Shown: piece by piece, positions 39,342 to 48,331 of the stretch
How positions within the stretch are numbered: the first letter of the stretch is position 1
How the letters are laid out: every line of letters starts with the position of its first letter
Source: an uncultured Lachnospiraceae bacterium
GTDB lineage: Bacteria; Bacillota; Clostridia; Lachnospirales; Lachnospiraceae
Assembly: GCA_900548905.1 (NCBI GenBank)
Contig: URMK01000002.1
Location: 1 to 64,000, forward strand
Direction: 5' to 3'
Length of the DNA: 64,000 nt
Made by a program: the position numbers and the translations under genes
The notes under the pieces: generated by a model
Databases searched by the model: none
What the model was told of the DNA's origin: nothing
The model's input: the letters and a program-made list of their open reading frames with translations, nothing else

Positions 39342-40766
39342 ATGGACGATGGTGGGCCTACTGCCAGTATACCTTTATTTTTGGCGCTTTTGCTCATAGA
39401 AGCCTTTTGCTATGGCTTTGGCGCTGCGATCCACGGACTGAATGAAAAAGAAGTAGAAAGAAAAGCGATTGAGGATGGGGATAAAAAATCCCTTCTCTTA
39501 AGCAGGCTGCTGGGAAAACCGAACCGGTATGTGAATACGGTCCAGCTTGTGGTTTCCCTCCTGAACCTTTGTATGGGAGGCGTTTACCTTCGTGCATGGA
39601 GTGTGCATATACGCAGGATGCTGCAGACCCTTGCCGGAAGGGAAGGAGGCCTTTCTCCCCTCGCAGGGTGGGTGATTACCGTATCTTCCCTTATTCTTAC
39701 CGTAATTCTTTTGCTTTACATATTGCTGGTATTCGGCATACTCATCCCTAAAAAGATGGCTTCCCGCTCACCGGAAAAATGGGCTTACCGTATGGTCAGG
39801 CCGGTTTCTGCCGTTATGACGGTTTTTGTCCCCCTCACAGGGCTTTTTGCCGTGACCGCGCATGGAATCCTGAGACTGTTCGGTATGCATCCGGATGAGG
39901 ACAGCATGGATGTGACGGAAGAAGAAATTATATCCATGGTGAATGAAGGGCATGAGCAGGGCGTTATACAAGCCAGTGAAGCGGAAATGATAACCAACAT
40001 TTTTGAATTCGGAGATAAGCGTGCGGAGGATATTATGACCAACCGCACGAATATTGTGGCAATTGACTGTGAGAGCACCTTCAGGGATGCGGTGGCGTTC
40101 ATGCTTAACGGGCGTAACAGCAGATATCCTGTATATGAAGAAAATATCGATCACATTATCGGTATCCTGCATATGAAGGATGCCCTGCGCAGACAGTCGC
40201 AGATCGATCCCGAAATGAAAATCAGGGATATTACGGGACTGTTGCGTGAAGCCAGGTTCATACCGGAGACACGGAAGGTGGATGCGCTTTTCAAGACCAT
40301 GCAGTCTACCAAGTGCCAGATGGTTATAGTGCTGGATGAATACGGCCAGACCGCGGGTATGATAGCGATGGAGGATATACTGGAAGAAATAGTAGGCAAT
40401 ATTCTGGACGAATATGATGTGGATGAGTCCTATATCCGCGAAAAATGCAAGGACGAATATATCATTGAAGGCAAAACGCCTCTTGAGGATCTGGAGGAAC
40501 GGTTCGGCATATCCTTTGATGAGAGCGAATTTGAGACACTGAACGGATTTATAATCGCCAAGCTGGAGCACATCCCGGAACCGGATGAAAAATTTGACAT
40601 CCGGATCGACGGTTATGAATTCCGGGTGCTTTCCGTTGAGAATAAGATGATAAAAACCGTCCTGGTCAAAAAGCTTCCGGAAGAAGAAGCCATGGAAGAA
40701 AACAGCAGGCAGGTATCCGGCAGGGAGGAAGAAAAACGTTCCCAGGGCCAGGAAAAGGCCGGCTGA
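39342..40766 (+). CDS. CNNM/CorC-type transporter-associated protein (DUF21, CBS pair, CorC_HlyC domain)
   Basis: 474 residues. DUF21/CNNM membrane region with four hydrophobic segments (about 10-30, 62-80, 110-135 and 160-185), a tandem CBS pair starting at IMTNRTNIVAIDCESTF and continuing through VIVLDEYGQTAGMIAMEDILEEIVG, and a C-terminal CorC_HlyC domain (FETLNGFIIAKLEHIPEPDE). Often named hemolysin C, but members are linked to Mg/Co export or ion homeostasis; the CBS pair probably senses a nucleotide such as Mg-ATP. ATG 39342 has AAAGGAG 6-9 nt upstream. It has its own promoter and is followed by yebC. Confidence 0.9.
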   Translation: MDDGGPTASIPLFLALLLIEAFCYGFGAAIHGLNEKEVERKAIEDGDKKSLLLSRLLGKPNRYVNTVQLVVSLLNLCMGGVYLRAWSVHIRRMLQTLAGREGGLSPLAGWVITVSSLILTVILLLYILLVFGILIPKKMASRSPEKWAYRMVRPVSAVMTVFVPLTGLFAVTAHGILRLFGMHPDEDSMDVTEEEIISMVNEGHEQGVIQASEAEMITNIFEFGDKRAEDIMTNRTNIVAIDCESTFRDAVAFMLNGRNSRYPVYEENIDHIIGILHMKDALRRQSQIDPEMKIRDITGLLREARFIPETRKVDALFKTMQSTKCQMVIVLDEYGQTAGMIAMEDILEEIVGNILDEYDVDESYIREKCKDEYIIEGKTPLEDLEERFGISFDESEFETLNGFIIAKLEHIPEPDEKFDIRIDGYEFRVLSVENKMIKTVLVKKLPEEEAMEENSRQVSGREEEKRSQGQEKAG

Positions 40767-40801
40767 CACTCTGAAGCAGTAAAAATGACGGACTATTGCA
40801 A

Positions 40802-40826
40802 GTAACTGTAGGAATGGAACGGTTAC
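40802..40826. repeat. GTAAC-family palindrome, short form
   Basis: GTAACTGT, AGGAATGGA, ACGGTTAC; 8-bp arms with one G-T mismatch. It ends 31 nt before the yebC start codon. Confidence 0.65.
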
Positions 40827-40857
40827 GGACAAAGGAGATAAAAGGAGAAAGAGAAAG

Positions 40858-41586
40858 ATGTCAGGACATTCAAAATTTGCAAATATCAAACACAAAAAAG
40901 AAAGAAACGATGCGGCAAAAGGAAAAATCTTTACCATACTTGGCAGGGAAATCGCAGTCGCAGTAAAAGAGGGCGGCCCGGATCCCGCCAATAATTTTAA
41001 ACTGGCCCAGGTAATTGCCAAAGCTAAGTCCAACAATATGCCGAACGATACCATTGACCGCGGGATTAAAAAAGCGGCCGGCGATATGGGAAATGTAAAT
41101 TACGAATATATAACCTATGAAGGCTACGGCCCTAACGGAATCGCCATTATAGTGGATACGCTTACCGATAATAAAAACCGTACTGCCGCCAATGTAAGAA
41201 GTGCCTTTACCAAAGGAAACGGCAGCATTGGGACTCCCGGCTGTGTGTCCTTCATGTTTGACAAAAGAGGCCAGATTATCATCGATAAAGAAGAGTGCGA
41301 GATGGAAGCCGACGATTTGATGATGACGGCACTTGATGCGGGAGCCGAAGATTTTGCGGAGGAAGAGGACAGCTTTGAAATCCTCACGGCACCGGATGAC
41401 TTAGAAACCGTACAGAAGGCCCTGGAGGAAGCTGGTATTGTCCTGGCAGGTGCGGAAGTGACCATGATTCCTCAGAATTATGTGGAGCTTACCGATGAAA
41501 CAGCAGTTAAGAACCTGAACCGTACGCTGGATCTGCTGGATGACGATGACGACGTACAGGCTGTATATCATAACTGGGATGAATAA
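40858..41586 (+). CDS. YebC/PmpR-family protein
   Basis: 242 residues, full length for the family. MSGHSKFANIKHKKERNDAAKG and FTILGREIAVAVKEGGPDPANNFKL are the family start; TNYEYITYEGYGPNGIAIIVD-like and FDKRGQI segments follow. YebC was regarded as a transcription regulator, and more recent work on relatives places some members on the ribosome relieving stalls at proline stretches. Two ribosome sites, AAAGGAG repeats, lie just upstream. It follows the CNNM gene by about 90 nt. Confidence 0.93.
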   Translation: MSGHSKFANIKHKKERNDAAKGKIFTILGREIAVAVKEGGPDPANNFKLAQVIAKAKSNNMPNDTIDRGIKKAAGDMGNVNYEYITYEGYGPNGIAIIVDTLTDNKNRTAANVRSAFTKGNGSIGTPGCVSFMFDKRGQIIIDKEECEMEADDLMMTALDAGAEDFAEEEDSFEILTAPDDLETVQKALEEAGIVLAGAEVTMIPQNYVELTDETAVKNLNRTLDLLDDDDDVQAVYHNWDE

Positions 41587-41606
41587 ATCCCAAAGGGAGC
41601 GGACAA

Positions 41607-42890
41607 ATGAAAAAACCTTATACCAAAGAGACCATATGCATCCAGTCCGGCTGGAAGCCCGGCAACGGAGAACCCCGTGTTCTTCCTATTTATCAGAGCA
41701 CCACTTATAAGTATGAAACCTCCGAACAAATGGGAAGGCTGTTTGATCTGGAAGAAGACGGCTATTTCTATACCAGGCTTCAGAATCCCACCAACGACTG
41801 CGTGGCCCAGAAAATCTGTGAACTGGAGGGCGGGGTTGCGGCCATGCTCACTTCCTCCGGGCAGGCTGCAAATTACTATGCCGTATTTAACATCTGTGAG
41901 GCGGGAGACCATGTGGTTCTTTCTTCCACAGTCTATGGGGGAACCTTTAATCTCATCGCGGTAACTATGAAAAAAATGGGGATTTCCTGTACCATAGTGG
42001 ATCCCGATTCGGATTATGACACCCTTTGCAAAGCCTTCCGGGAAAACACAAAATGCGTGCTGGCGGAAACCATTGCCAACCCGGCCCTTGTGGTACTGGA
42101 TATTGAAAAATTTGCAAAGGCGGCCCATTCCCATCAGGTCCCCCTTATTGTTGACAATACCTTTGCCACCCCTATCAATTGCAATCCCTTTGTGTGGGGA
42201 GCGGACATTGTAACCCATTCCACCACGAAGTATATGGATGGCCATGCGATGTGCGTGGGCGGAGCCATTGTGGATTCCGGTAATTTTGACTGGAGCCTGT
42301 ATCCGGATAAGTTCCCCGGCTTATGTCTGCCGGATGACTCCTATCACGGCGTAATATATACGGAACGGTTCGGGAAGAAGGCTTATATTACCAAGGCGAC
42401 TGTGCAGCTGATGCGCGATCTTGGATCCATCCAGTCCCCGCAGAATGCCTTTCTGCTGAATGTCGGACTGGAAACCCTTCATTTGAGGATGCCCAGACAT
42501 TGTGAGAACGCCTTGAAGGTGGCAGGTTATCTGGAAAACCATGAAAAGGTTGCCTGGGTAAATTATCCGGGCTTAAAGAGCAGCAAATACTACGAACTGG
42601 CACAGAAAATCATGCCGAATGGTACCTGCGGAGTAATTTCATTTGGTTTGAAGGGCGGAAGAAACGCTGCCGAAGTGATGATGGATAAGCTGGAGCTCGC
42701 GGCTATCGTAACCCATGTGGCGGACGCAAGGACCTGCGTGCTCCATCCCGCCAGCCATACCCACAGACAGATGAATGACGAGCAGCTGAAGGAAGCCGGT
42801 GTCAATCCGGATCTCATCCGTTTCTCCGTGGGGATTGAAAATGCGGAAGATATCATAGCGGATTTGGAACAGGCGCTGGCAGCAATCTGA
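41607..42890 (+). CDS. O-acetylhomoserine sulfhydrylase-type PLP enzyme
   Basis: 427 residues of the Cys/Met metabolism PLP family, MetY-like in length. PLP Lys is in HSTTKYMDGH; other landmarks are YQSTTYKYETSEQM, YTRLQNPTNDCVAQKICELEGG, SSGQAANYYAVFN, TIANPALVVLDI and VDNTFATP. It most likely uses O-acetylhomoserine and sulfide (or methanethiol) to give homocysteine or methionine. Related gamma-lyases share motifs, so the exact reaction is inferred. It starts 20 nt after yebC with an AAAGGGAG site; no riboswitch precedes it. Confidence 0.87.
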   Translation: MKKPYTKETICIQSGWKPGNGEPRVLPIYQSTTYKYETSEQMGRLFDLEEDGYFYTRLQNPTNDCVAQKICELEGGVAAMLTSSGQAANYYAVFNICEAGDHVVLSSTVYGGTFNLIAVTMKKMGISCTIVDPDSDYDTLCKAFRENTKCVLAETIANPALVVLDIEKFAKAAHSHQVPLIVDNTFATPINCNPFVWGADIVTHSTTKYMDGHAMCVGGAIVDSGNFDWSLYPDKFPGLCLPDDSYHGVIYTERFGKKAYITKATVQLMRDLGSIQSPQNAFLLNVGLETLHLRMPRHCENALKVAGYLENHEKVAWVNYPGLKSSKYYELAQKIMPNGTCGVISFGLKGGRNAAEVMMDKLELAAIVTHVADARTCVLHPASHTHRQMNDEQLKEAGVNPDLIRFSVGIENAEDIIADLEQALAAI

Positions 42891-42928
42891 CAGCAAGGCC
42901 GGAATGAGGCGGAACGGACAGGGGGACA

Positions 42929-44404
42929 ATGAAGTATAGCAGATACAGATTTAATTATATATTGTGGATGATATACGGTCTTGTTATCTGTATTTATTTT
43001 ACCGTGCAGACCTCCCTTGTCTGTTCCATGCTCGGCCTGGGCTGGCTGTTTTATTTCCTGGGTACAGCAGGCTGCGCTTTTCTGCTCATTCTTTTGGTTT
43101 ATGTCCCGATACGGATGCTGGCGGAGAAAAAGAACCGGGAAAAGACGGAAATGCAGCATGCGCAGCTCTGGGAATGTCTGTTTCTTATTTTTGCGCTTGC
43201 CGCTGCTCTGGCTTTACGGTTATGGATGGCATCTGCCGGCGGGGCGGAGCTGTTCGGTGACAGGACACTCTATGATAGTGCGGCGGCCGCGGCCGGCAGC
43301 CGGGACGGGCTGAAGGGATTTACCTTCCAGGCCATTTTTTTGTTTTTGCTCACCAGACTGTTTGCCTGGCTTGGTATCTGGGAAAATACCTGTATCCTAC
43401 TGCAGATTGGGCTGCAGCTTGCTGCCATTGCCTTGTTATATCCCGCAGTCCGTATGATTTCGGGCAGAATTGTTGCGGTTGCTGCGGTAACGGCCGCCGC
43501 ATTATTGCCGGTCTATGTGGAGTATTGTCTGGCGGCAACCCCGGAAAGCCTGCGGATGCTGGTCTTGTCATTCCTTCTGCTTCTGACAGGGGTTTTGCTC
43601 CGGAAACTGAAAAAAAGCGGGAAGAAGTCCGCGTCCTCCGGTCTTCTTATTTTTTTGACGGGGACAGCGGCCGGAATTGCAGCCTTTGTGGATTATTTTT
43701 TACTCAGCGTTTTTTTGCTCGGTTTTCTGGGCATCCTGTATCTGGAACGCAGGACGCCGCGGAAGGGGACGGCAGTCCGGGAGGCGGCGGCTTATCTGAT
43801 AGCAGGGATATGCGGCTTCTGTGCGGCTTCCGGCCTTCAGCTTTTTCTGTTCGGAGGAGAAGCGGCGGCGCTTATCCGGGAGTGGTTTACAAGGAATATG
43901 GTTTCCCAGTCCATAGGATGGGGGAGTTTTGCCAACCAGGAAGAACTTTTTTATTTTCTGCCGCTTCTGTTTTTTGCTTTCTTCTATGTATTCGGTTTTT
44001 TTGAACAGAAAGGTAATCTGGGTATTATCTGGATTGTGCCCTTTGTCTTTCTGCTGGTAAGCGACCTGCTGTTCGGGACCACAATGGAAAAACAGACAAT
44101 AACCCTTCTTTACTGGGGGGTGTTTGCCGGAATGGGAGTTCATAGTATGTGCTGCTTTGACAGAGAGAAAAAGAAAAAACAAAAAGGCAGGTCGAAAAGG
44201 ATTGCCCCGGATTTGCTCCGGGAAGAGACGGCAGTCCGGGAAACAGTATCTCTCCCTATGCCGGGAGAGCCGATTCCGAATCCCCTGCCGGGACCTAAAA
44301 AGCATATCCCAAAAGAAATGGATTATGCCTTTGAACCGGATGCGGCGGATATGCGCTATGATATAGAAAATCTGGAGGAAACCGATGATTTTGATCTGCT
44401 ATAG
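42929..44404 (+). CDS. Polytopic membrane protein, possible GT-C-like glycosyltransferase
   Basis: 491 residues with about ten membrane helices up to residue 410 and a charged cytosolic tail (KKKKQKGRSKR, then an acidic end NLEETDDFDLL). The layout, including the early extracytoplasmic loop after helix three with GDRTLYDSAAAAAG, resembles GT-C (GT39/GT83-like) membrane glycosyltransferases, but no DD or ED catalytic pair is clearly placed, so the enzyme call is tentative. It follows the sulfhydrylase by 38 nt and ends at a terminator. Unknown function is the safe reading. Confidence 0.6.
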   Translation: MKYSRYRFNYILWMIYGLVICIYFTVQTSLVCSMLGLGWLFYFLGTAGCAFLLILLVYVPIRMLAEKKNREKTEMQHAQLWECLFLIFALAAALALRLWMASAGGAELFGDRTLYDSAAAAAGSRDGLKGFTFQAIFLFLLTRLFAWLGIWENTCILLQIGLQLAAIALLYPAVRMISGRIVAVAAVTAAALLPVYVEYCLAATPESLRMLVLSFLLLLTGVLLRKLKKSGKKSASSGLLIFLTGTAAGIAAFVDYFLLSVFLLGFLGILYLERRTPRKGTAVREAAAYLIAGICGFCAASGLQLFLFGGEAAALIREWFTRNMVSQSIGWGSFANQEELFYFLPLLFFAFFYVFGFFEQKGNLGIIWIVPFVFLLVSDLLFGTTMEKQTITLLYWGVFAGMGVHSMCCFDREKKKKQKGRSKRIAPDLLREETAVRETVSLPMPGEPIPNPLPGPKKHIPKEMDYAFEPDAADMRYDIENLEETDDFDLL

Positions 44405-44429
44405 CCAGCGGGAACCGAAGGATAACGAT

Positions 44430-44458
44430 CCGGCAGGAATTACTTCCTGCCGGTTTTT
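44430..44458 (+). terminator. Terminator after the polytopic membrane protein
   Basis: CCGGCAGGAA-TTAC-TTCCTGCCGG followed by TTTTT. Confidence 0.9.
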
Positions 44459-44552
44459 CAGCCGCTGGCGGTTTCTGTATGCGGCAGGTTCCGGTATAAA
44501 ATCTGTCCTGTTTGCAGACAATACAAAAAAAAACAGGACAGGAGCAGATATT

Positions 44553-45233
44553 ATGAGCAGCAAAAAAGCAGATGAAGAACAGCAGAGAGATGAGCGGATT
44601 GAACAGACCGGCCAGCTCACCCTGGAACGGCACGGTGAAAATGAAAAAGCCATCCATATGATAACCATAATAGGGGAGATAGAAGGGCACGACAATCTGG
44701 GAAGCTCTTCCAAAACCACCAAATATGAGCATATCCTTCCCCAGCTGGCGGCCATTGAGGACAGCAGCCAGATAGAGGGCCTTCTTGTACTTTTGAATAC
44801 GATGGGAGGCGATGTGGAAGCGGGGCTTGCCATAGCGGAAATGATTGCGTCCCTGAGCAAACCCACGGTATCCCTTGTACTGGGCGGCGGGCATTCCATC
44901 GGTGTCCCCATAGCGGTCAGCGCGGACTATTCGTTTATTGTTCCTTCAGGGACCATGGTGATACATCCGGTACGAATGAGCGGCACGGTGATAGGCGCTC
45001 CCCAGACCTTTGATTACTTTAAACAGATTCAGGACCGGATAACCGGGTTCGTATGCTCTCACTGTGATATGACAAGAAAGCGTATGGAAGAGCTGATGAT
45101 GGAAACCGGAGTGCTCACCAAGGATCTGGGAACGATTCTGGTGGGGGAGGAAGCGGTCAATGCAGGCCTTATCAATGCGGTCGGAGGAATCAGTGAAGCC
45201 ATCGCCAAGCTTCATGAGCTGGCTAAGGGCTGA
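44553..45233 (+). CDS. ClpP-class serine peptidase, TepA-like
   Basis: 226 residues. ClpP/SppA fold: MITIIGEIEGHD, LVLLNTMGGDVEAGLAIAEMI, GGGHSIGVPIAVSADYSF with the nucleophile Ser, and GTMVIHPVRMSG with the His. TepA (YmfB) of Bacillus is a ClpP-like protein encoded beside spoIIIE and associated with protein export or spore formation; the same neighbourhood is present here. ATG 44553 has AGGAG about 9 nt upstream and lies after the terminator; frame extension upstream overlaps that terminator and is not used. Cytosolic, no signal peptide. Confidence 0.85.
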   Translation: MSSKKADEEQQRDERIEQTGQLTLERHGENEKAIHMITIIGEIEGHDNLGSSSKTTKYEHILPQLAAIEDSSQIEGLLVLLNTMGGDVEAGLAIAEMIASLSKPTVSLVLGGGHSIGVPIAVSADYSFIVPSGTMVIHPVRMSGTVIGAPQTFDYFKQIQDRITGFVCSHCDMTRKRMEELMMETGVLTKDLGTILVGEEAVNAGLINAVGGISEAIAKLHELAKG

Positions 45234-45244
45234 AATATTTAAGG

Positions 45245-45273
45245 ATGACAAGGGAACTATTTCGTGGTATACT
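45245..45273 (+). promoter_or_regulatory. Promoter of ftsK/spoIIIE
   Basis: ATGACA (45245-45250) and an extended -10 TGG-TATACT (45265-45273), 17-bp spacer. Confidence 0.65.
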
Positions 45274-45321
45274 AATTTAGATTTAGTCTGTGGTTTTACA
45301 GATTTTTGGAGGCGGTTTAAA

Positions 45322-48315
45322 ATGGCATCAACTTCAGGAAGCAGGTCAGGCGCGGGTAAAAAGAATACTTCATCTTCTTCCAGAACGAGAAGCAGTTCCA
45401 ATAATAAGAGCAATAAGACAAATGCAAAGAGCAGAAGTCAGCAGACGATACGAACAGAAGAAGAAAGCGCAATCACCAATGAGATTATTCTGATTGGTGT
45501 ATTTGCGTTAAGCATTCTGCTCTTTTTATGTAATTTCGGTATTATCGGCCCGGTGGGAAATGCCGTCAGCCATGTGCTGTTCGGCATTTTCGGAATGATG
45601 GCGTATGTGGTTCCTGTTCTGATATTTCTTGGCATTGCTTTCGGCATCTCCAATAAGGGAAATATGTTCGCCGCCTTTAAAATTGCGGCGGCCGTACTTT
45701 TGATTCTTCTTATTGGCGTGGTGCTGGAACTGATAGGCGGACAGGTCCCTTCCATGACTAAATATTCCGTGGAAGTATTATATACAGTGAGTGCGGAGTC
45801 GAAGGCCGGCGGCGGAGTATTGGCAGGTTCCATAGCCTATCTGATGAATCACTTTTTAGGAATGGTGGGTGCGGTGCTTCTTGTCATCGTCCTTGCCATT
45901 ATCTGTCTGGTTATCATAACCGAAAAATCTTTTGTCAGCGGCGTGAAGACCGGCAGCCGCAGGGTTTATGAATCGGCCCGTGAGGAGACGAGGGTACGCA
46001 GGGAAAGGGCACAGCGGCGGAAGAAAGAGCTGGAAGCCAGAAGGGAAGAGGAACAACGGCTCAGGGAAGAAGAGGAAGCCCGGAAGGATGCGGAGAAAAT
46101 TCTTCGGATGGATAAGCGTGTTTCCGGTGTCATGATAGATACGGCACTCGCAGGGCAGAACGGCGGCGGGATGGAAGCGAAGCATTCTCCGGAACGCGTC
46201 CGAAATGATATTCATGAGATAACGGTGGAGGATTTGGCGGCGGAAAATATGGAGGCAAAGTATTCCATGCATTCCAAAGAAGTTGTCAAAGTGGCTCCCA
46301 AGATGGAAAATGTGATTGATTTTGACAGGATTCAGATACATACCGCATCCCAGGCGACGTTCGAAGAAGGAGAACATTCCACTGAAAATACCGGGGAAAG
46401 CGGTGCGCCGGAAGCGGCCCGGGAGCAGGATCCCCTTGCGCAGGCCTATCGGAATTCCGATGTGTTCAGCGATATGAAAGAGGTATCTCCTGTACATATT
46501 GTGGCAAGGCCCGCAGGAGAGACACGCAGTACGGTATTCGATATGCCCCTTCCGGACAGAGAAGAACCCTCTGTCGGGGATAGTGCGGGGAAAGAAGAGC
46601 TTGAACTTCCTTGGGAGGATATGGAGGCGGCCTATCGGCAGGAACGGCTGCCGGAAGATATGGCGCCTTCTCCTGTGAGAGAACGTCCCAAAGCCAGTCT
46701 GCCGGAAGAAGGACACCGCCTGCCCGGCGGCAAAATCCCCGTTTCTATTGATACGGCAAAAACGGCAGGCCAGGCCGCCATGGATGAAATGCGTAAAGAG
46801 GCCGCGGCGCATTCAGAAGTGCCCAAAAAAGAAAGGCCATATCATTTTCCGCCTATCACCCTCCTTCAGAAGCCGGGCGGCAAAAATGCGGGGGACGGCG
46901 TAAGGGAATTGAAGAATACGGCGGCCAAGCTGCAGCAGACGCTCGCCACCTTCGGAGTAAAAGTGACGATTACGGATATCAGCCAGGGGCCTTCGGTTAC
47001 CCGGTATGAACTGCAGCCGGAGCAGGGGGTTAAGGTGAGCAAAATACTGGGGCTGTCCGATGACATTAAACTGAATCTGGCAGCAACGGATATCCGTATT
47101 GAGGCCCCTATTCCCGGAAAAGCCGCTATCGGTATAGAGGTGCCAAATAAGGAAAATACAATGGTATCTCTCCGGGAACTGATGGAAAGCAAAGAATTCC
47201 GCGATTTCCCTTCCAGGCTGTCTTTTGCAGTGGGCAAGGATATCGGAGGAAAGGTGGTTGTTTCCGATATAGCCAAAATGCCGCATATGCTGATTGCCGG
47301 ATCCACCGGTTCCGGTAAATCCGTCTGTATCAATACATTGATTATGAGTATTTTATATAAGGCCAGGCCGGATGAGGTAAAGCTTATCCTTGTGGATCCC
47401 AAGGTGGTGGAGCTGAGCGTTTATAACGGGATTCCCCATCTGCTGATCCCCGTGGTGACGGATCCCAAACAGGCCTCCGCTGCACTGCACTGGGGTGTTG
47501 CGGAAATGACGGATCGTTACCAGAAATTTGCCGATCTCAATGTCAGGGATTTAAAGGGTTATAATAAAAAGGCGGAGGACATGCGCGCAAAGGGCGATAT
47601 GTCCGCGCCGGATAAGCTGCCCCAGATCGTCATTATCGTGGATGAGCTGGCAGATTTGATGATGGTGTCACCGGGAGAGGTGGAAGAATCCATCTGCCGT
47701 CTGGCTCAGCTTGCCAGAGCGGCGGGTATTCATCTTATCATTGCGACGCAAAGACCTTCCGTGGATGTCATTACCGGCCTGATTAAGGCCAATATGCCCA
47801 GCCGTGTGGCATTCGCCGTATCGAGCGGCGTGGATTCCAGAACTATATTGGATATGAACGGTGCAGAGAAGCTTTTGGGGAAAGGGGATATGCTTTTTTA
47901 TCCCCAGGGCTATTCCAAGCCGGCGCGTATCCAGGGCGCATTTGTATCGGACGGTGAGGTTTCCGATGTGGTTGACTTCCTCAAAAATCAGGTCATCGGT
48001 AATGTGTATGATGACCAGATTGTAGAAAAAGTCAAGACCATGGAGTCCGGAGGAGGAGGCATGAACGGCGCTTCCGGAGGAGGCGGACCGGAAAGGGATG
48101 CTTATTTCGAAGAGGCCGGAAAGTTTATTATCGATAAAGACAAGGCTTCTATCGGCATGCTGCAGAGAGTGTTCAAGATCGGTTTCAACCGTGCGGCACG
48201 TATTATGGATCAGCTGGCTGAAGCCGGTGTTGTGGGAGAAGAGGAAGGCACCAAACCCAGAAAGGTATTGATGAGTCCGGAGCAGTTCGAACAATACATA
48301 GAGGAATCTCTTTAA
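45322..48315 (+). CDS. ftsK: DNA translocase FtsK/SpoIIIE with repeat-bearing linker
   Basis: 997 residues. Ser/Lys-rich N-tail, four membrane helices (about 52-190), a long charged linker (about 215-500), then the motor: Walker A AGSTGSGKSVCIN (near 660), Walker B IIVDELADLMM (near 770), and a C-terminal gamma winged helix (ASIGMLQRVFKIGFNRAARIMDQLAEAGVVGEEEGTK). It pumps chromosomal DNA at the septum in division and, in spore formers, into the forespore. Two units of the dispersed 18-bp repeat lie in the linker (residues 284-289 and 310-315), with a possible decayed third near 348-355 (EEGEHSTE). GGAGG lies about 9 nt before ATG 45322. Confidence 0.95.
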   Translation: MASTSGSRSGAGKKNTSSSSRTRSSSNNKSNKTNAKSRSQQTIRTEEESAITNEIILIGVFALSILLFLCNFGIIGPVGNAVSHVLFGIFGMMAYVVPVLIFLGIAFGISNKGNMFAAFKIAAAVLLILLIGVVLELIGGQVPSMTKYSVEVLYTVSAESKAGGGVLAGSIAYLMNHFLGMVGAVLLVIVLAIICLVIITEKSFVSGVKTGSRRVYESAREETRVRRERAQRRKKELEARREEEQRLREEEEARKDAEKILRMDKRVSGVMIDTALAGQNGGGMEAKHSPERVRNDIHEITVEDLAAENMEAKYSMHSKEVVKVAPKMENVIDFDRIQIHTASQATFEEGEHSTENTGESGAPEAAREQDPLAQAYRNSDVFSDMKEVSPVHIVARPAGETRSTVFDMPLPDREEPSVGDSAGKEELELPWEDMEAAYRQERLPEDMAPSPVRERPKASLPEEGHRLPGGKIPVSIDTAKTAGQAAMDEMRKEAAAHSEVPKKERPYHFPPITLLQKPGGKNAGDGVRELKNTAAKLQQTLATFGVKVTITDISQGPSVTRYELQPEQGVKVSKILGLSDDIKLNLAATDIRIEAPIPGKAAIGIEVPNKENTMVSLRELMESKEFRDFPSRLSFAVGKDIGGKVVVSDIAKMPHMLIAGSTGSGKSVCINTLIMSILYKARPDEVKLILVDPKVVELSVYNGIPHLLIPVVTDPKQASAALHWGVAEMTDRYQKFADLNVRDLKGYNKKAEDMRAKGDMSAPDKLPQIVIIVDELADLMMVSPGEVEESICRLAQLARAAGIHLIIATQRPSVDVITGLIKANMPSRVAFAVSSGVDSRTILDMNGAEKLLGKGDMLFYPQGYSKPARIQGAFVSDGEVSDVVDFLKNQVIGNVYDDQIVEKVKTMESGGGGMNGASGGGGPERDAYFEEAGKFIIDKDKASIGMLQRVFKIGFNRAARIMDQLAEAGVVGEEEGTKPRKVLMSPEQFEQYIEESL
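46171..46188 (+). repeat. MEAKHS 18-bp repeat, single unit, ftsK site 1
   Basis: ATGGAAGCGAAGCATTCT, in frame as MEAKHS, after a Gly run (GQNGGG). It shares the GCG variant with the unit in the ABC-F gene. Confidence 0.85.
46249..46275 (+). repeat. MEAKHS 18-bp repeat, one and a half units, ftsK site 2
   Basis: ATGGAGGCAAAGTATTCC (46249-46266) followed by ATGCATTCC, which looks like a second unit with 9 bp deleted inside. The right flank AAAGAAGTTGTC matches that of the T-box array. Translation is MEAKYSMHSKEVV. Confidence 0.85.
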
Positions 48316-48331
48316 TTTTAGGAGGAAACAA

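Noticed and set aside
46363..46387. GAAGGAGAACATTCCACTGAA in ftsK as a further repeat unit
   Set aside because: Similarity to the unit is partial with several mismatches; it may be a decayed copy but cannot be counted.
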